Source: Paraburkholderia humisilvae
GTDB lineage: Bacteria; Pseudomonadota; Gammaproteobacteria; Burkholderiales; Burkholderiaceae
Length of the DNA: 64,000 nt
Assembly (NCBI RefSeq): GCF_902859855.1
Contig: NZ_CADIKH010000012.1
Span: forward strand, 62,001-126,000
Direction of reading: 5' to 3'
Under the pieces are notes generated by a model that saw nothing but the letters and a program-made list of their open reading frames with translations, did not search any database and had not been told where the DNA came from. Positions 36,153 through 45,285 of this stretch are shown piece by piece. The position numbers and the translations under genes were made by a program. Each line of letters begins with the position of its first letter. Position 1 is the first letter of the stretch.

Positions 36153-37229
36153 GTGAGCGTCGAATTCATCGGCATGATCCAGCAGCGCAAGATTTCTGAA
36201 ACGCATCTCCCACAAGGGCCTGCGATCGACACCGACTATGTGCGCCGCTTCGCGCAAGCACACGAAACCGCAGGCTTCAACCGTATTCTCGTGCCGCACA
36301 GTTCGACCAGCCCCGACGCGACCATCACGATCGCGTATGCGGCAAGCGTCACGTCACACGTTCACTTCATGCTTGCGCACCGTCCCGGTTTCGTCGCACC
36401 GACGCTCGCTGCCCGGCAGATCGCCACGCTCGACCATTTCTCAGGAGGTCGACTTGCCGTGCATTTCATTTCCGGCGGCAGCGATGAAGACCAGCGACGC
36501 GACGGTGATTTCGTGACCCATGACGAGCGCTACGCGCGCACCGACGAGTATTTGCAGATCCTGCGCCGCGTATGGACGGAAGATCGGCCGTTCGATCATG
36601 ATGGACGCTTCTATCGCGTCGAAAAGGCCTTTTCGGAAGTCAAGCCAAAACAGACGCCCCATGTGCCGATCTATTTCGGTGGCGCGTCCGCGGCGGCGCT
36701 CGCCGTCGCCGGCAAACACGCCGACGTATATGCGCTATGGGGCGAGTCGAAGCAGCAGGTGCACGAGCAACTGACACGGGTGCGCGCCGAAGCGGCGAAG
36801 CATGGCCGCACGGTGCGGTTCTCGGTGTCGTTCCGACCGATCCTCGCGTCGACCGAAAAGGCCGCGTGGGAACGGGCCGAACATATTCTCGAAACAACCC
36901 GCCGCCTGCGTGTGGAACAGGGCTTCTCGCGCGGCGGCCCGCAACAGAGCGAGGGCGCGCGGCGCCTGCTTGCAGCGGCCGGCGACGGCGTGCGCGCCGA
37001 CGAGCGTTTGTGGACCGCGGTCGCGAAGGAAATCGGCGGTCGCTCGAATTCGACGGCGCTGGTCGGTACACCGGCGCAGGTCGCGCAGACGCTCGCCGAG
37101 TACCACGCGCTCGGCGTAACGACGTTCCTGATTCGCGGCTTCGATCCGCTCGAAGATGCGCTCGATTATGGCCGCGAGCTGATTCCCGCCACGCGCGAGC
37201 TGACTGCACGCGCGCGCCACGCTGCCTGA
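36153..37229 (+). CDS. LLM-class flavin-dependent monooxygenase, alkanesulfonate-monooxygenase-like
   Basis: A 358-residue luciferase-like monooxygenase of the SsuD/MsuD group. Typical segments are VRRFAQAHETAGFNRILVPHSS, FMLAHRPGFVAPTLAARQIATLD, and LAVHFISGGSDEDQRRDGDF near residue 110. The start is GTG at 36153, chosen because AAGGAG lies 5 bases before it and VSVEFIGMIQ is where the family begins; the ATG at 36051 would add 34 unrelated residues. It should use reduced flavin and oxygen to release sulfite from an organosulfonate. It is followed by an aldolase-family gene and sulfonate-type binding proteins. No FMN reductase is in the window. Confidence 0.88.
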   Translation: MSVEFIGMIQQRKISETHLPQGPAIDTDYVRRFAQAHETAGFNRILVPHSSTSPDATITIAYAASVTSHVHFMLAHRPGFVAPTLAARQIATLDHFSGGRLAVHFISGGSDEDQRRDGDFVTHDERYARTDEYLQILRRVWTEDRPFDHDGRFYRVEKAFSEVKPKQTPHVPIYFGGASAAALAVAGKHADVYALWGESKQQVHEQLTRVRAEAAKHGRTVRFSVSFRPILASTEKAAWERAEHILETTRRLRVEQGFSRGGPQQSEGARRLLAAAGDGVRADERLWTAVAKEIGGRSNSTALVGTPAQVAQTLAEYHALGVTTFLIRGFDPLEDALDYGRELIPATRELTARARHAA

Positions 37230-37254
37230 TTCCGGCTACGGACGCCACGACCTC

Positions 37255-38070
37255 ATGAACAACACACTTCGCCCCGACCCTACGTTCGCGCTACGCGAAG
37301 CGCCTGTCCGCAAGTTCTGGTTCGACGACGACACCGCGCCGCGGCGGACGCTCGCCGAAGAGCGCCTGCACCGGCGGCAGCGTCTGGCGGGCGCTTTTCG
37401 TCTGTTCGCAAAATATGGATTCGCGCAGGGACTCGCCGGCCACATCACCGCACGCGACCCCGAATGGACCGATCACTTCTGGGTCAATCCGCTCGGCCGG
37501 CATTTCGGCCGGATACGCGTGTCGGACTTGCTACTCGTCAACCGGCACGGCGAAATCGTCGTCGGCGACGGGCCGGTCAATCAGGCTGCCTTCGCGATTC
37601 ATGCGGCGGTTCATGAAGCGCGGCCCGACGTCGTCGCCGCCGCGCATACGCATTCGCTGTATGGCAAGGCATGGTCGACGCTAGGCCGCAAGCTCGATCC
37701 GCTGACGCAGGATGCGTGTTCGTTCTACGAGGATCACGCGCTCTTCGACGACTTCCGCGGCGTTGTACTCGACACGACCGAGGGCGCACGCATCGCCGAC
37801 GCACTCGGCACGCACAAGGCCGTGATATTGAAGAACCACGGCATCCTAACAGTGGGACCAAGCGTGGAGGCGGCCGCCTGGTGGTACGTCGCGCTCGACA
37901 ACGCGTGCCATGCGCAACTGCTCGCGCAGGCAGCAGGCGCGCCGCAGCCAATTCCGCACGACGTCGCGACATTGACGCATCAGCAGGTGGGCCGCCCGGG
38001 AAGCGCCCAGCACGCGTTCGAGAGCGTGTACGAGGGCCTCGCTGAGACTGAACCGGATCTGCTCGACTGA
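37255..38070 (+). CDS. Class II aldolase/adducin family protein, second copy
   Basis: A 271-residue class II aldolase-fold protein with histidines in AHTHSLYGKAWSTLG and KNHGILTVGPSVEAAAWW, aligned along its length with the paralogue at 33987-34832 (for example LAGHITARDPE versus FAGHLTVRDPE, and QDACSFYEDH versus QDAAAFYEDH). It lies 25 bases after the monooxygenase gene and its stop overlaps the next start (TGATG). Co-transcription suggests it acts on the aldehyde or acid left after desulfonation, which is inference. Confidence 0.85.
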   Translation: MNNTLRPDPTFALREAPVRKFWFDDDTAPRRTLAEERLHRRQRLAGAFRLFAKYGFAQGLAGHITARDPEWTDHFWVNPLGRHFGRIRVSDLLLVNRHGEIVVGDGPVNQAAFAIHAAVHEARPDVVAAAHTHSLYGKAWSTLGRKLDPLTQDACSFYEDHALFDDFRGVVLDTTEGARIADALGTHKAVILKNHGILTVGPSVEAAAWWYVALDNACHAQLLAQAAGAPQPIPHDVATLTHQQVGRPGSAQHAFESVYEGLAETEPDLLD

Positions 38071-39050
38071 TGGCGCGGCATAAACTACGACGCTTCGTCA
38101 TGACCCGTACCCTGTCTCGCCTGTTCGTCCGTTCGCTGCTCATCGCCGCGTCTGCCACCCAGCTCGCCGCTCACGCCGACACCGTCGCGCTGAAAGTGGG
38201 CGACCAGCAACTCCAGACGCGCGGCATCCTCGAAGCGTCGGGGCAATTGAAAGACGTACCGTACAAGATCGAGTGGTTCAACTTCCCGGCGGCGCAGCCG
38301 CTCGGCGAAGCATTGAACGCGGGTGCGATCGATATCGGCGGACTCGGCGACGCGCCGTTGATCTTCGCGTATGCGGCCGGCGCCAAGGTCCGCGCCGTGG
38401 CTGCGACGCGCTCGACACCGATCGATCTCGCGATTATCGTGCCCGAGGCGTCGCCGATCAGGACCGCCGCCGACCTGAAAGGCAAGCGCATCGCGACGAC
38501 GCGCGGCTCGATCGGCCACTATCTGGCGATCGCAACCCTCGAGCGCGCCGGCATCCCGCTGTCGGATGTCTCGCTTCGTTTCATGCAGCCTGCCGATGCG
38601 AAAGCCGCCCTCGCCTCCGGCAACGTCGATGCATGGTCGACGTGGGATCCGTATGTCGCACTCGGCGAACAGCTCGATCATGACCGTAGCATCGCGAACG
38701 GCGTTAGCCTGAGCTCCGGCCTGAGCTTCCAGGCCGCCACCGAGCAGTCGATCAACGCAAAACACGCGGAAATCGCCGACTTTCTGAAGCGCGTCGCCGC
38801 AGGTCAGCGCTGGGCGCTATCGCATCCGGACGAAGCGGCCGCGATGCAATCGAAGGTCACCGGTCTTCCGCCTGCGGTGCTGAAGACGGTCTATCTGCGC
38901 GCGCAACTGCATCCCGTCCCGATCGACGACGGCCTGATCGCGGAACAGCAGAAGACCGCCGATCTGTATCACCGTGCGGACGTGATCAAGACGCGGCTCG
39001 ACGTCGCACCGAGTTTCGACCGGCAGTTCCCGCTGACCGCGCCGCGATAG
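38070..39050 (+). CDS. ABC transporter substrate-binding protein, SsuA-like (copy A)
   Basis: A 326-residue periplasmic binding protein with an N-terminal signal peptide (basic MARHKLRRF..., hydrophobic LLIAASATQLAAHA, likely cleavage before DTVAL). The body has ADLKGKRIATTRGSIGHYLAI and VDAWSTWDPYVALGEQ, hallmarks of the sulfonate/nitrate/taurine SsuA group. The ATG overlaps the aldolase stop in TGATG, indicating translational coupling; an internal ATG at 38100 is an alternative. No permease or ATPase follows. Confidence 0.88.
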   Translation: MARHKLRRFVMTRTLSRLFVRSLLIAASATQLAAHADTVALKVGDQQLQTRGILEASGQLKDVPYKIEWFNFPAAQPLGEALNAGAIDIGGLGDAPLIFAYAAGAKVRAVAATRSTPIDLAIIVPEASPIRTAADLKGKRIATTRGSIGHYLAIATLERAGIPLSDVSLRFMQPADAKAALASGNVDAWSTWDPYVALGEQLDHDRSIANGVSLSSGLSFQAATEQSINAKHAEIADFLKRVAAGQRWALSHPDEAAAMQSKVTGLPPAVLKTVYLRAQLHPVPIDDGLIAEQQKTADLYHRADVIKTRLDVAPSFDRQFPLTAPR

Positions 39051-39119
39051 CGTCCCGCCCTGCGACTTCGAAGGTCAGTATTTGAATGGACAGGGTGAAG
39101 CGCTCCGCGCATGCGCGGC

Positions 39120-40100
39120 TCATGCGCCGCCGATGTGGGTATCGGTAATGGCGCGCACGTCGATGCGCCGCGGCAGGATCTGGTCGCGAGAGGCACGGTC
39201 TGCGACCTTTTGCAGCGCGTCGATATCGGCATCCGCCACAAAGCGCTGTTTCAGCGATGCGCGACGGGTGATCTGCCTCGCCGCATCGAGTGGCGAGCGC
39301 GTCAGCGTCGCGTAGATTTGCGCATAGGCGTCCGGATGGGCAAGCGCCCAGTCGCCCGCGCGTTGCAGCCTCAGCAACGCATCCGCGATGGCCACACGCT
39401 TGCGCGGATCCGCGAGCGCTGCGCGCGGCGCCGTGAAGAAGCCGAGTCCACTATTGATTCCCGAACCGTCACGCAGAACGCGCGCACCGTGCTGCGCGGC
39501 GATCCCGTAGTAAGGATCGAAGGTTGCCCACGCTTCGATCGAACCGGACGCGAATGCAGCGAATGCATCGACAGGAAGAATGAAGCGCACCGACACATCG
39601 TCTTTTGATAGCCCCGCCTCGGCAAGCGCACCGTAGAGCTGAAATTGCGAAATGCTGCCGCGCGCCGACGAAACAAAGACCGTACGCCCTTTCAGATCCG
39701 CGACTGTCTGGATACTCGAATGCGGGGGAACCAGAATGCCGAGCTGCGCGCCCGATCCGACGCGTGTCGCAACGATCCTGAGCGACGGATCACCCACTGC
39801 CGCCGCGAGCACCGGCAGATCACCGGCGGGCGCGAGGTCGACAGCCCCCGCGCGCTGTGCTTCGAAGAGCGGCGCCGCGCCCTGGAAGTTCGCCCAGCGA
39901 TACGCGTAAGGCGTGCCGTCGAGCACCTTCGCCGCTTCCGCGAGCGCGCGCGTTCCACCGGCCTGGTCACCCAGCACGAGTGTCACGCTGTCAGCGGCGC
40001 GTGCATGGCGCGGACCTACGAGAGCCGTCGCCGCAAGCACCGACCCTGCGGCGAGCAGGCGCCGACGCATCTGAAAAGACGTCCGGGCGGAAGCAGTCAT
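39120..40100 (-). CDS. ABC transporter substrate-binding protein, SsuA-like (copy B)
   Basis: A 326-residue binding protein, convergent with copy A. The N-terminus MTASARTSFQMRRRLLAAGS carries a basic stretch before a hydrophobic core and an AxA site (RHARAADS), consistent with export. The family segments ADLKGRTVFVSSARGSISQFQLY and IEAWATFDPYYGIAAQHG are present. The start at 40100 has GAGG upstream; a longer frame to 40163 would lack a signal peptide at its N-terminus. It diverges from copy C across about 240 bases. Confidence 0.87.
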   Translation of the reverse strand: MTASARTSFQMRRRLLAAGSVLAATALVGPRHARAADSVTLVLGDQAGGTRALAEAAKVLDGTPYAYRWANFQGAAPLFEAQRAGAVDLAPAGDLPVLAAAVGDPSLRIVATRVGSGAQLGILVPPHSSIQTVADLKGRTVFVSSARGSISQFQLYGALAEAGLSKDDVSVRFILPVDAFAAFASGSIEAWATFDPYYGIAAQHGARVLRDGSGINSGLGFFTAPRAALADPRKRVAIADALLRLQRAGDWALAHPDAYAQIYATLTRSPLDAARQITRRASLKQRFVADADIDALQKVADRASRDQILPRRIDVRAITDTHIGGA

Positions 40101-40337
40101 AGAGCCTCGCTGTCTAGATTCGGCCAAGCGTAGCCGCGAAGGACCGTCGTGAGAATGATTCAATTCGGATATGGATATATCGGCGCCTTATCTATGTTTA
40201 GCGCGTCTTTCGTTTATCTGTATCGGTTGAATCGATAGTTGAATCTGTCGTTTCGCAGGTCACGTCATGATTGCTAGCATTGCGGCTTACCTGGTCAATG
40301 CCCCATCGTTTGCGCAACAAGAAACGACATCCACGCC

Positions 40338-41354
40338 ATGCCGCAGATCACCCGACGCACCTTCACCCGACTTGCCCTCGCCTCGCTGCTGGCCGCCGCC
40401 GGCGTGGCGCGTATCACGCAGACACCGGCACAGACACCAGCGCCGAATGCCGCGCCCATCACGCTGCGTATCGGCTATCAGAAGTCCTCGACGCTGATCA
40501 CGCTGCTCAAGGCGCACGGCTCGCTGGAAAAGGCACTGACACCGCTCGGTGTACGCATTTCATGGAACGAATTCTCAAGTGGTCTGCCTTTGACGGAAGC
40601 GCTAAACGTCGATGCGGTGGACTTCAGCGCCGACGTCGCCGATACCGTCCCGGTCTTCGCGCAGGCGGCGCACGCGAACTTCGTCTATGTCGCCCAGGAA
40701 GCGCCGTCGCCGGGTGCACAGGCGATCATCGTCAAGCGCGACAGCACACTTCGTTCGCTCGGTGATCTGAAGGGCAAGCGCATCGCGGTGACAAAAGCGG
40801 CGGGCAGCCACTATCTGATGCTCGCGGCGCTTGCGCGCGCGGGCCTCACACCCGCCGACGTCAAAACGAGTTACCTGGCACCCGCCGATGGACGCGCGGC
40901 GTTCGAGCGCGGCAGCGTCGACGCATGGATCACGTGGGACCCGTATGTGGCCTCCGTCGACCGCAATGCGGACGTACGCATTCTCGCCGACGGTACGGGA
41001 CTTGCGTCCTATCAGCGCTACTACCTCGCGTCGCGCGCTTTCGCCCACGCGCACCCGCAAATCATCCAGATCGTGTTCGATCAGTTACAGGAAGCAGGCG
41101 ACTGGCTGCGCGCACACCCTCAGGACGCAGCGAATACGTTAGCGCCGATCTGGGGACTCGACGCCTCGACAATAGGACGGGCCAACGCGCGCAGAAGCTA
41201 TGCCGTACGCGCAGTGGAGGCACGAAACTTCAGCGAGCAGCAGACGATCGCCGACGCGTTCTACCACAACGGATTGCTGCCGGCTGAAGTCGTAACGAAT
41301 CAGGCGCTCTATTGGGACTTTGCAGCGAAGCAGGCGAAGACGATTGGACCGTAG
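40338..41354 (+). CDS. ABC transporter substrate-binding protein, SsuA-like (copy C)
   Basis: A 338-residue binding protein with a Tat-like leader: MPQITRRTFTRLALASLLAAAG has the twin arginines in RRTFTRLA and a hydrophobic core. The body shows IGYQKSSTLITLLKAHGSLE, SLGDLKGKRIAVTKAAGSHYLML and VDAWITWDPYVASVDR, as in SsuA. It ends 18 bases from the convergent SDR gene. With copies A and B it makes three related binding proteins in 3.3 kb without membrane components. Confidence 0.88.
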   Translation: MPQITRRTFTRLALASLLAAAGVARITQTPAQTPAPNAAPITLRIGYQKSSTLITLLKAHGSLEKALTPLGVRISWNEFSSGLPLTEALNVDAVDFSADVADTVPVFAQAAHANFVYVAQEAPSPGAQAIIVKRDSTLRSLGDLKGKRIAVTKAAGSHYLMLAALARAGLTPADVKTSYLAPADGRAAFERGSVDAWITWDPYVASVDRNADVRILADGTGLASYQRYYLASRAFAHAHPQIIQIVFDQLQEAGDWLRAHPQDAANTLAPIWGLDASTIGRANARRSYAVRAVEARNFSEQQTIADAFYHNGLLPAEVVTNQALYWDFAAKQAKTIGP

Positions 41355-41372
41355 CCGGGACACTCGTCTGAC

Positions 41373-42164
41373 TTAAACCGTTCGCAACATCCCACCGTCA
41401 ACGAAATAGGTCGATCCAACGCTGTAGCTCGCGCGTTCCGAGCACAGAAACACGATGAAATCCGCCAGCTCCGCCGGTGTCGCGAAGCGTCGGATCGGTG
41501 CGAATTCGTCGGCCACCTGTTGTAGATGACCTTCCCAATCGCCGCCCGCATCCTGCGTAAGCTGTTTCGCGGTCTTCACCCAGTCGGGCGTTAGAACGAG
41601 GCCCGGATTAATCGTGTTCACGTGGATATTATCTTTGACGACCTCGGTTGCGAGATTTTTTGAAAACATCATTAATGCGGCCTTGGTCACGTTGTAGATC
41701 GGCTCGTAACCGAGCGGCTGCACCGCGCAGATCGACGCGTTATGCAGGATCGCTCCGCCGCCTCGCCGCTTCATCGACGGCACGAAGCCGCGTGCGAGCC
41801 GCACCGCCGCCATCACATGCAGGTCCCAGTACGCCTGCCACTTCTCGTCGGGCGCTTCCATGATCGTCTCGTTACTGCCGGTGCCCGCGTTGTTGAACAG
41901 GATGTCGGCGCCGTTGAACTGCTGGTTCGCCGCGTCGACCAGCGCGGCGACGCCGTCCATTGTCGCCACATCGCACGTTACCGGCACAGCACGCACGCCG
42001 TGACGCGCCGCAATGTCCGCAGCGACCTGTTCGAGCCGTTCGCGTTGCCGCGCGCCCAGCACGAGATTCACGCCTTCGGCAGCGAACCCTTCCGCGACCG
42101 CCAGTCCAATGCCGACGCTTGCGCCCGTCAGCACCGCAACTTTTCCACGCAGATTCGAATCCAT
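41373..42164 (-). CDS. Short-chain dehydrogenase/reductase (SDR)
   Basis: A 263-residue classical SDR. The cofactor loop is VLTGASVGIGLAVAEGFAAEG, the NNAG motif is LFNNAGTGSNE, and the catalytic Ser and Tyr-Lys are in ILHNASICAVQ and YEPIYNVTKAALM. The C-terminal GSTYFVDGGMLRTV is usual. The start at 42164 has GGAG 8 bases upstream. Its neighbours are a binding protein (convergent) and, 253 bases upstream on the same strand, a maleate-isomerase-like gene. Substrate unknown. Confidence 0.9.
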   Translation of the reverse strand: MDSNLRGKVAVLTGASVGIGLAVAEGFAAEGVNLVLGARQRERLEQVAADIAARHGVRAVPVTCDVATMDGVAALVDAANQQFNGADILFNNAGTGSNETIMEAPDEKWQAYWDLHVMAAVRLARGFVPSMKRRGGGAILHNASICAVQPLGYEPIYNVTKAALMMFSKNLATEVVKDNIHVNTINPGLVLTPDWVKTAKQLTQDAGGDWEGHLQQVADEFAPIRRFATPAELADFIVFLCSERASYSVGSTYFVDGGMLRTV

Positions 42165-42417
42165 TGTTCGTCTCCGTTCGATGTTGTGCATCGGCCTGAA
42201 TATACCGATTGACGATCAGGTTACCGATGCTCTGAGTCCCGACCCGCTCATTGTGCTGGAGATTGACGCCTCCGTGGTCGCCGAATCCGGTACAACAGGG
42301 TCGTGAGCGACATCGATTGCCCCCTGTGCGTGGCCATTCAGCGGTGTATCGGGCACGCGAATGAACGCACCCACCGTGCGCAGATCAGGTGTGACACACC
42401 GTCGGCTACATTGACCG

Positions 42418-43167
42418 TCAGGCGCCGGCCAGCAAGGCTCCCGCGCCGGGGACCACGGGCTCGAGCTCAAGGCGATCCAGCATGCCTCGAACGGTGCATA
42501 CCGCAGTCGAAACAGTACGGATTCCGAGCATATCTTCGATACGCTGAATGGCTGGCAATGAAGGCATCTGGACGCACGCGGACGCCACCACCACGTCCGC
42601 GCCTTTGGTGTTCAGGCCACGAACATCTTCAATCAGCCGCATCGGATCCCGCAGACCGACTTCAAGGTTGTCGGGGATCTCAAAGCAGATCGAATCGATT
42701 ACCTCAATTCCTTCGTTCTCGATATAAGCGACGACGAGGTCAGTCAAGGGACGCATATACGGCGCCATAAGCGAAATCCGGCGAGCCCCCAGGATCTTCA
42801 GACCGTCTATCAACGCGCCCGCCGAGGTCATGACGGGCGCAAGGCAATGATTCGCACGAGCGGCTTCCAGCAGTTCGCGTTCCGTTTCCCGATGGTAACC
42901 GAGCCCCATCGCCATGATCGCGACCAGGCATGCCGTGCTCATCACATCAACACGAGCGTCAGCGAGTTCCGCCGCACAGCGCAGGCCCTCCTTGTTCATC
43001 GCGGCCAATTCCTCCTTCGTGACCTTGTGCATTCTCATCCGGCTCGAATGAAAAGTGAATCGCTCGGCGCGGATGACTTCACGAGCACGTAACATGGCAG
43101 GAATTTCGGTTTCCATGGTTGTGTTCGAACTCGGAACGATTTGCCCAATACGAAAATTTCGAGACAT
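42418..43167 (-). CDS. Maleate isomerase / Asp-Glu racemase superfamily protein
   Basis: A 249-residue enzyme with IGQIVPSSNTTMETEIPAML at the N-terminus, a segment I associate with maleate cis-trans isomerase. The two catalytic cysteines of the superfamily are visible in MSTACLVAIMAMGLGY near residue 80 and VVASACVQMPSLPAIQ near residue 195. The start at 43167 (MSRNFRIGQ) has GGAG 7 bases upstream. Maleate isomerase makes fumarate at the end of nicotinate or gentisate/maleate routes; arylmalonate decarboxylase and related enzymes share the fold, so the reaction is probable but not proved. Confidence 0.82.
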   Translation of the reverse strand: MSRNFRIGQIVPSSNTTMETEIPAMLRAREVIRAERFTFHSSRMRMHKVTKEELAAMNKEGLRCAAELADARVDVMSTACLVAIMAMGLGYHRETERELLEAARANHCLAPVMTSAGALIDGLKILGARRISLMAPYMRPLTDLVVAYIENEGIEVIDSICFEIPDNLEVGLRDPMRLIEDVRGLNTKGADVVVASACVQMPSLPAIQRIEDMLGIRTVSTAVCTVRGMLDRLELEPVVPGAGALLAGA

Positions 43168-43513
43168 TTTCATCTCCATACGTGTTGATTACTTTAGGTA
43201 TCCAAAATTAACAGTGGCCCCTGACCGGATGTCAGTGCGTTATATCGAACCGGGCGACCGTCAGGACAGCGCCGCCTTCTCGGCGTAGAGTCCCGATGCG
43301 CACAGAACGCGGTGCACGTCGATCATGGACTCCGCGCCAGTCGAAGACTATGGGCGTAGCATGCCGGTTTCTGGGGCGGTTGAAAACTTGTCAATGTTCA
43401 GCGCAGGCATCGCCAAACGCGATGGCCGCAATTGATCAAAAAAACCGCCGGGACTCGTTGTCGCGCGACTCTTCAAGACCGTAGCCGCTGCGCTGCGCAC
43501 GAGCAGCGACTGA
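43168..43513. other. Intergenic between DUF3443 gene and maleate-isomerase-like gene
   Basis: 346 bases between two minus-strand genes. The right end should hold the promoter of the DUF3443 stop-side neighbour's upstream gene, and 43180-43220 is AT-rich. No gene, terminator or operator is clear. Confidence 0.35.
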
Positions 43514-44740
43514 TTACGACTGAATGGCAAAGTACGGTGGTGTGCCTGCCGAGAGGTCATCACTGCCCTGAATGCCGAGCGTGATGCTTTTACCGTAGAA
43601 GTAGGGCATCCCAAGGTCCAGTTCGCCCGCTCCAAACACGCCCATGTTCTGACCGATACCCGCATGCGCTGCATTCTCACCATTACCGAGTTCGGACACC
43701 GCATTGACCAGGCTGAATGAAATGCCAAGCGTCACGCCACTCTCGCTTTGCATCGACGCCGAAATCGTTTCAGGCGCGGGAGGACAGAACCATGGCTGAT
43801 TTGAAAAGCTCGACGGGCACTGACTAATGGACGGATCCACGAAGAAGTACGCTCCCGAACCCGAGTCAACGATGCCGGGCATCGGCAGGCCGTCGAAAGT
43901 GGTGGCCACCTCGCCAAACACGGTTGTCGTCATCTGCTGCGCGGTCGCCGGCAGCATATTGTTGCCCTGCGTGTTGACACCAAACGTCATCACGCCCGAG
44001 ACCGAGGCTTGACCGCCTTCGCCGACTGCAGGAAAGCTTAACGTCACACCGTTGTTGTCCGTGGCAAACTTCGTGACCGGGTTGGGGACCTGCTCGGCAA
44101 GCGGCACAGCGATACCCGTACAGTTCGACCCAGCGCAATCGTAGTAAAGCGATGCAGCGGCAAACTGGCACGAGGTCTCACAGTCGTGGCGAATGACGTT
44201 CAAGCCAATCAGACCGTTGCCTCCAAACGACGAAGCACCTCTCGCAGCCATATCGGGTCCCGCGTTTGCGCAATCGGCGGGAACCGAGGCAAACGAGTCG
44301 TCGACAATCTGAATCGGCAACGATGAAGCCGTTTCACCGGCAATCTTCAGGTCGACCGTCGAAATCGGACCCCATGCAACGCCGGAACCAAATTCGACAC
44401 ATTCAGCCATGGTGTTGCCTTGTGCCGAGTCCTTGTTGTTGACAAGGCCTAACGAAGCCGGCACCGCCGAGCGCAGAATACGCAAACCCGCCGAACCCGT
44501 ATCGACCAGCACATGGTCAATCGTGGCGCAGTTGCCGGTACCTGGCGCGCAGAGGGTCACTGTGACGTACGGTGCGTTCACAAAGCCGAATGTCCGGTCT
44601 ACCGTCACCGTGACAGCATTGGCCGCCTGACTTGCGCCAGGGACCTGGTTAGCCGCACGACCGGCGCCATCACCGCCCCCGCCGCCACCACAACCTGCGA
44701 GCGCCAAAACGAAAGCGAGAATTGCAAGCAGCTTTTTCAT
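43514..44740 (-). CDS. DUF3443 lipoprotein with pepsin-like aspartic-protease motifs
   Basis: A 408-residue exported protein. The lipobox LALAGC places the lipidated Cys at 17, followed by a Gly run. Asp80-Thr-Gly-Ser (VLVDTGSAGLRIL) and Asp292-Ser-Gly-Ser (GIVDSGSGAYFFVD) are about 210 residues apart, and FGGNGLIGLNV lies between them. This is the layout of bilobal pepsin-type proteases: two D-(T/S)-G-(T/S) motifs and a hydrophobic-Gly segment. Several Cys pairs suggest disulfides. Burkholderia carries this family as DUF3443, of unknown role. GAGGG precedes the ATG. The DUF2844 gene lies just upstream on the same strand, so they are probably one operon. Confidence 0.88.
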   Translation of the reverse strand: MKKLLAILAFVLALAGCGGGGGGDGAGRAANQVPGASQAANAVTVTVDRTFGFVNAPYVTVTLCAPGTGNCATIDHVLVDTGSAGLRILRSAVPASLGLVNNKDSAQGNTMAECVEFGSGVAWGPISTVDLKIAGETASSLPIQIVDDSFASVPADCANAGPDMAARGASSFGGNGLIGLNVIRHDCETSCQFAAASLYYDCAGSNCTGIAVPLAEQVPNPVTKFATDNNGVTLSFPAVGEGGQASVSGVMTFGVNTQGNNMLPATAQQMTTTVFGEVATTFDGLPMPGIVDSGSGAYFFVDPSISQCPSSFSNQPWFCPPAPETISASMQSESGVTLGISFSLVNAVSELGNGENAAHAGIGQNMGVFGAGELDLGMPYFYGKSITLGIQGSDDLSAGTPPYFAIQS

Positions 44741-44751
44741 GTTGCCCTCGA

Positions 44752-45285
44752 CTATTGGAGTTCGGAAAGGGAAACGCCGACCGGAACCGCCGACGGAAGA
44801 TAGGCGTGGCCGATGAATCGGCCAAAATGGCCAAACGACTCAACAACCAGGTCCGACGAACTCAGGCTTCTTTGGCTTAACCCGCCTGCACGGATCACAT
44901 CAGCGCCTGAAGGCTTCAGAAAGCGTTCTGAGTAGGGACCGAGGATGTCCACAAAATTCGGCTGCCACGGACCGGACCAGGCTACCGCGAATACCGTGCC
45001 GCTGGACGTCGCGACGAATTCGCGCACGACGGTGCCCGAATTCAGCGTGACCACATTCACGCTATACACGGCGTTCCCTGAAGAGGTTGCCGCGGGGGCC
45101 TGCGAGGACTTCGTCGCCTTCATTACCGCAGCGACTTGCATGACGTTGGACGTGACATGGGGATTGGCACCGGTCAACGGAAAGCCGCCCAGTGTCGCAG
45201 TGGCCGTATTGGCCGTAAAGCCGATGCCGACGACGACCGCCAGTCCAATGAACCTCATTTTCAATGCTTTATTTTCTGTTTCCAT
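44752..45285 (-). CDS. DUF2844 family exported protein
   Basis: A 177-residue protein with a signal peptide (RFIGLAVVVGIGFTANTATA). The mature part has TLNSGTVVREFVATSSGTVFAVAWSGP and LGPYSERF, features I associate with DUF2844, a Burkholderiales family usually beside DUF3443. The start at 45285 (METENKALKMR) has GAGAAAG upstream; 45258 (MRFIGL) would be a more typical signal-peptide start but lacks a ribosome-binding site. Its stop is 11 bases before the DUF3443 start. It may be a partner or substrate of the pepsin-like lipoprotein; this is inference. Confidence 0.85.
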   Translation of the reverse strand: METENKALKMRFIGLAVVVGIGFTANTATATLGGFPLTGANPHVTSNVMQVAAVMKATKSSQAPAATSSGNAVYSVNVVTLNSGTVVREFVATSSGTVFAVAWSGPWQPNFVDILGPYSERFLKPSGADVIRAGGLSQRSLSSSDLVVESFGHFGRFIGHAYLPSAVPVGVSLSELQ

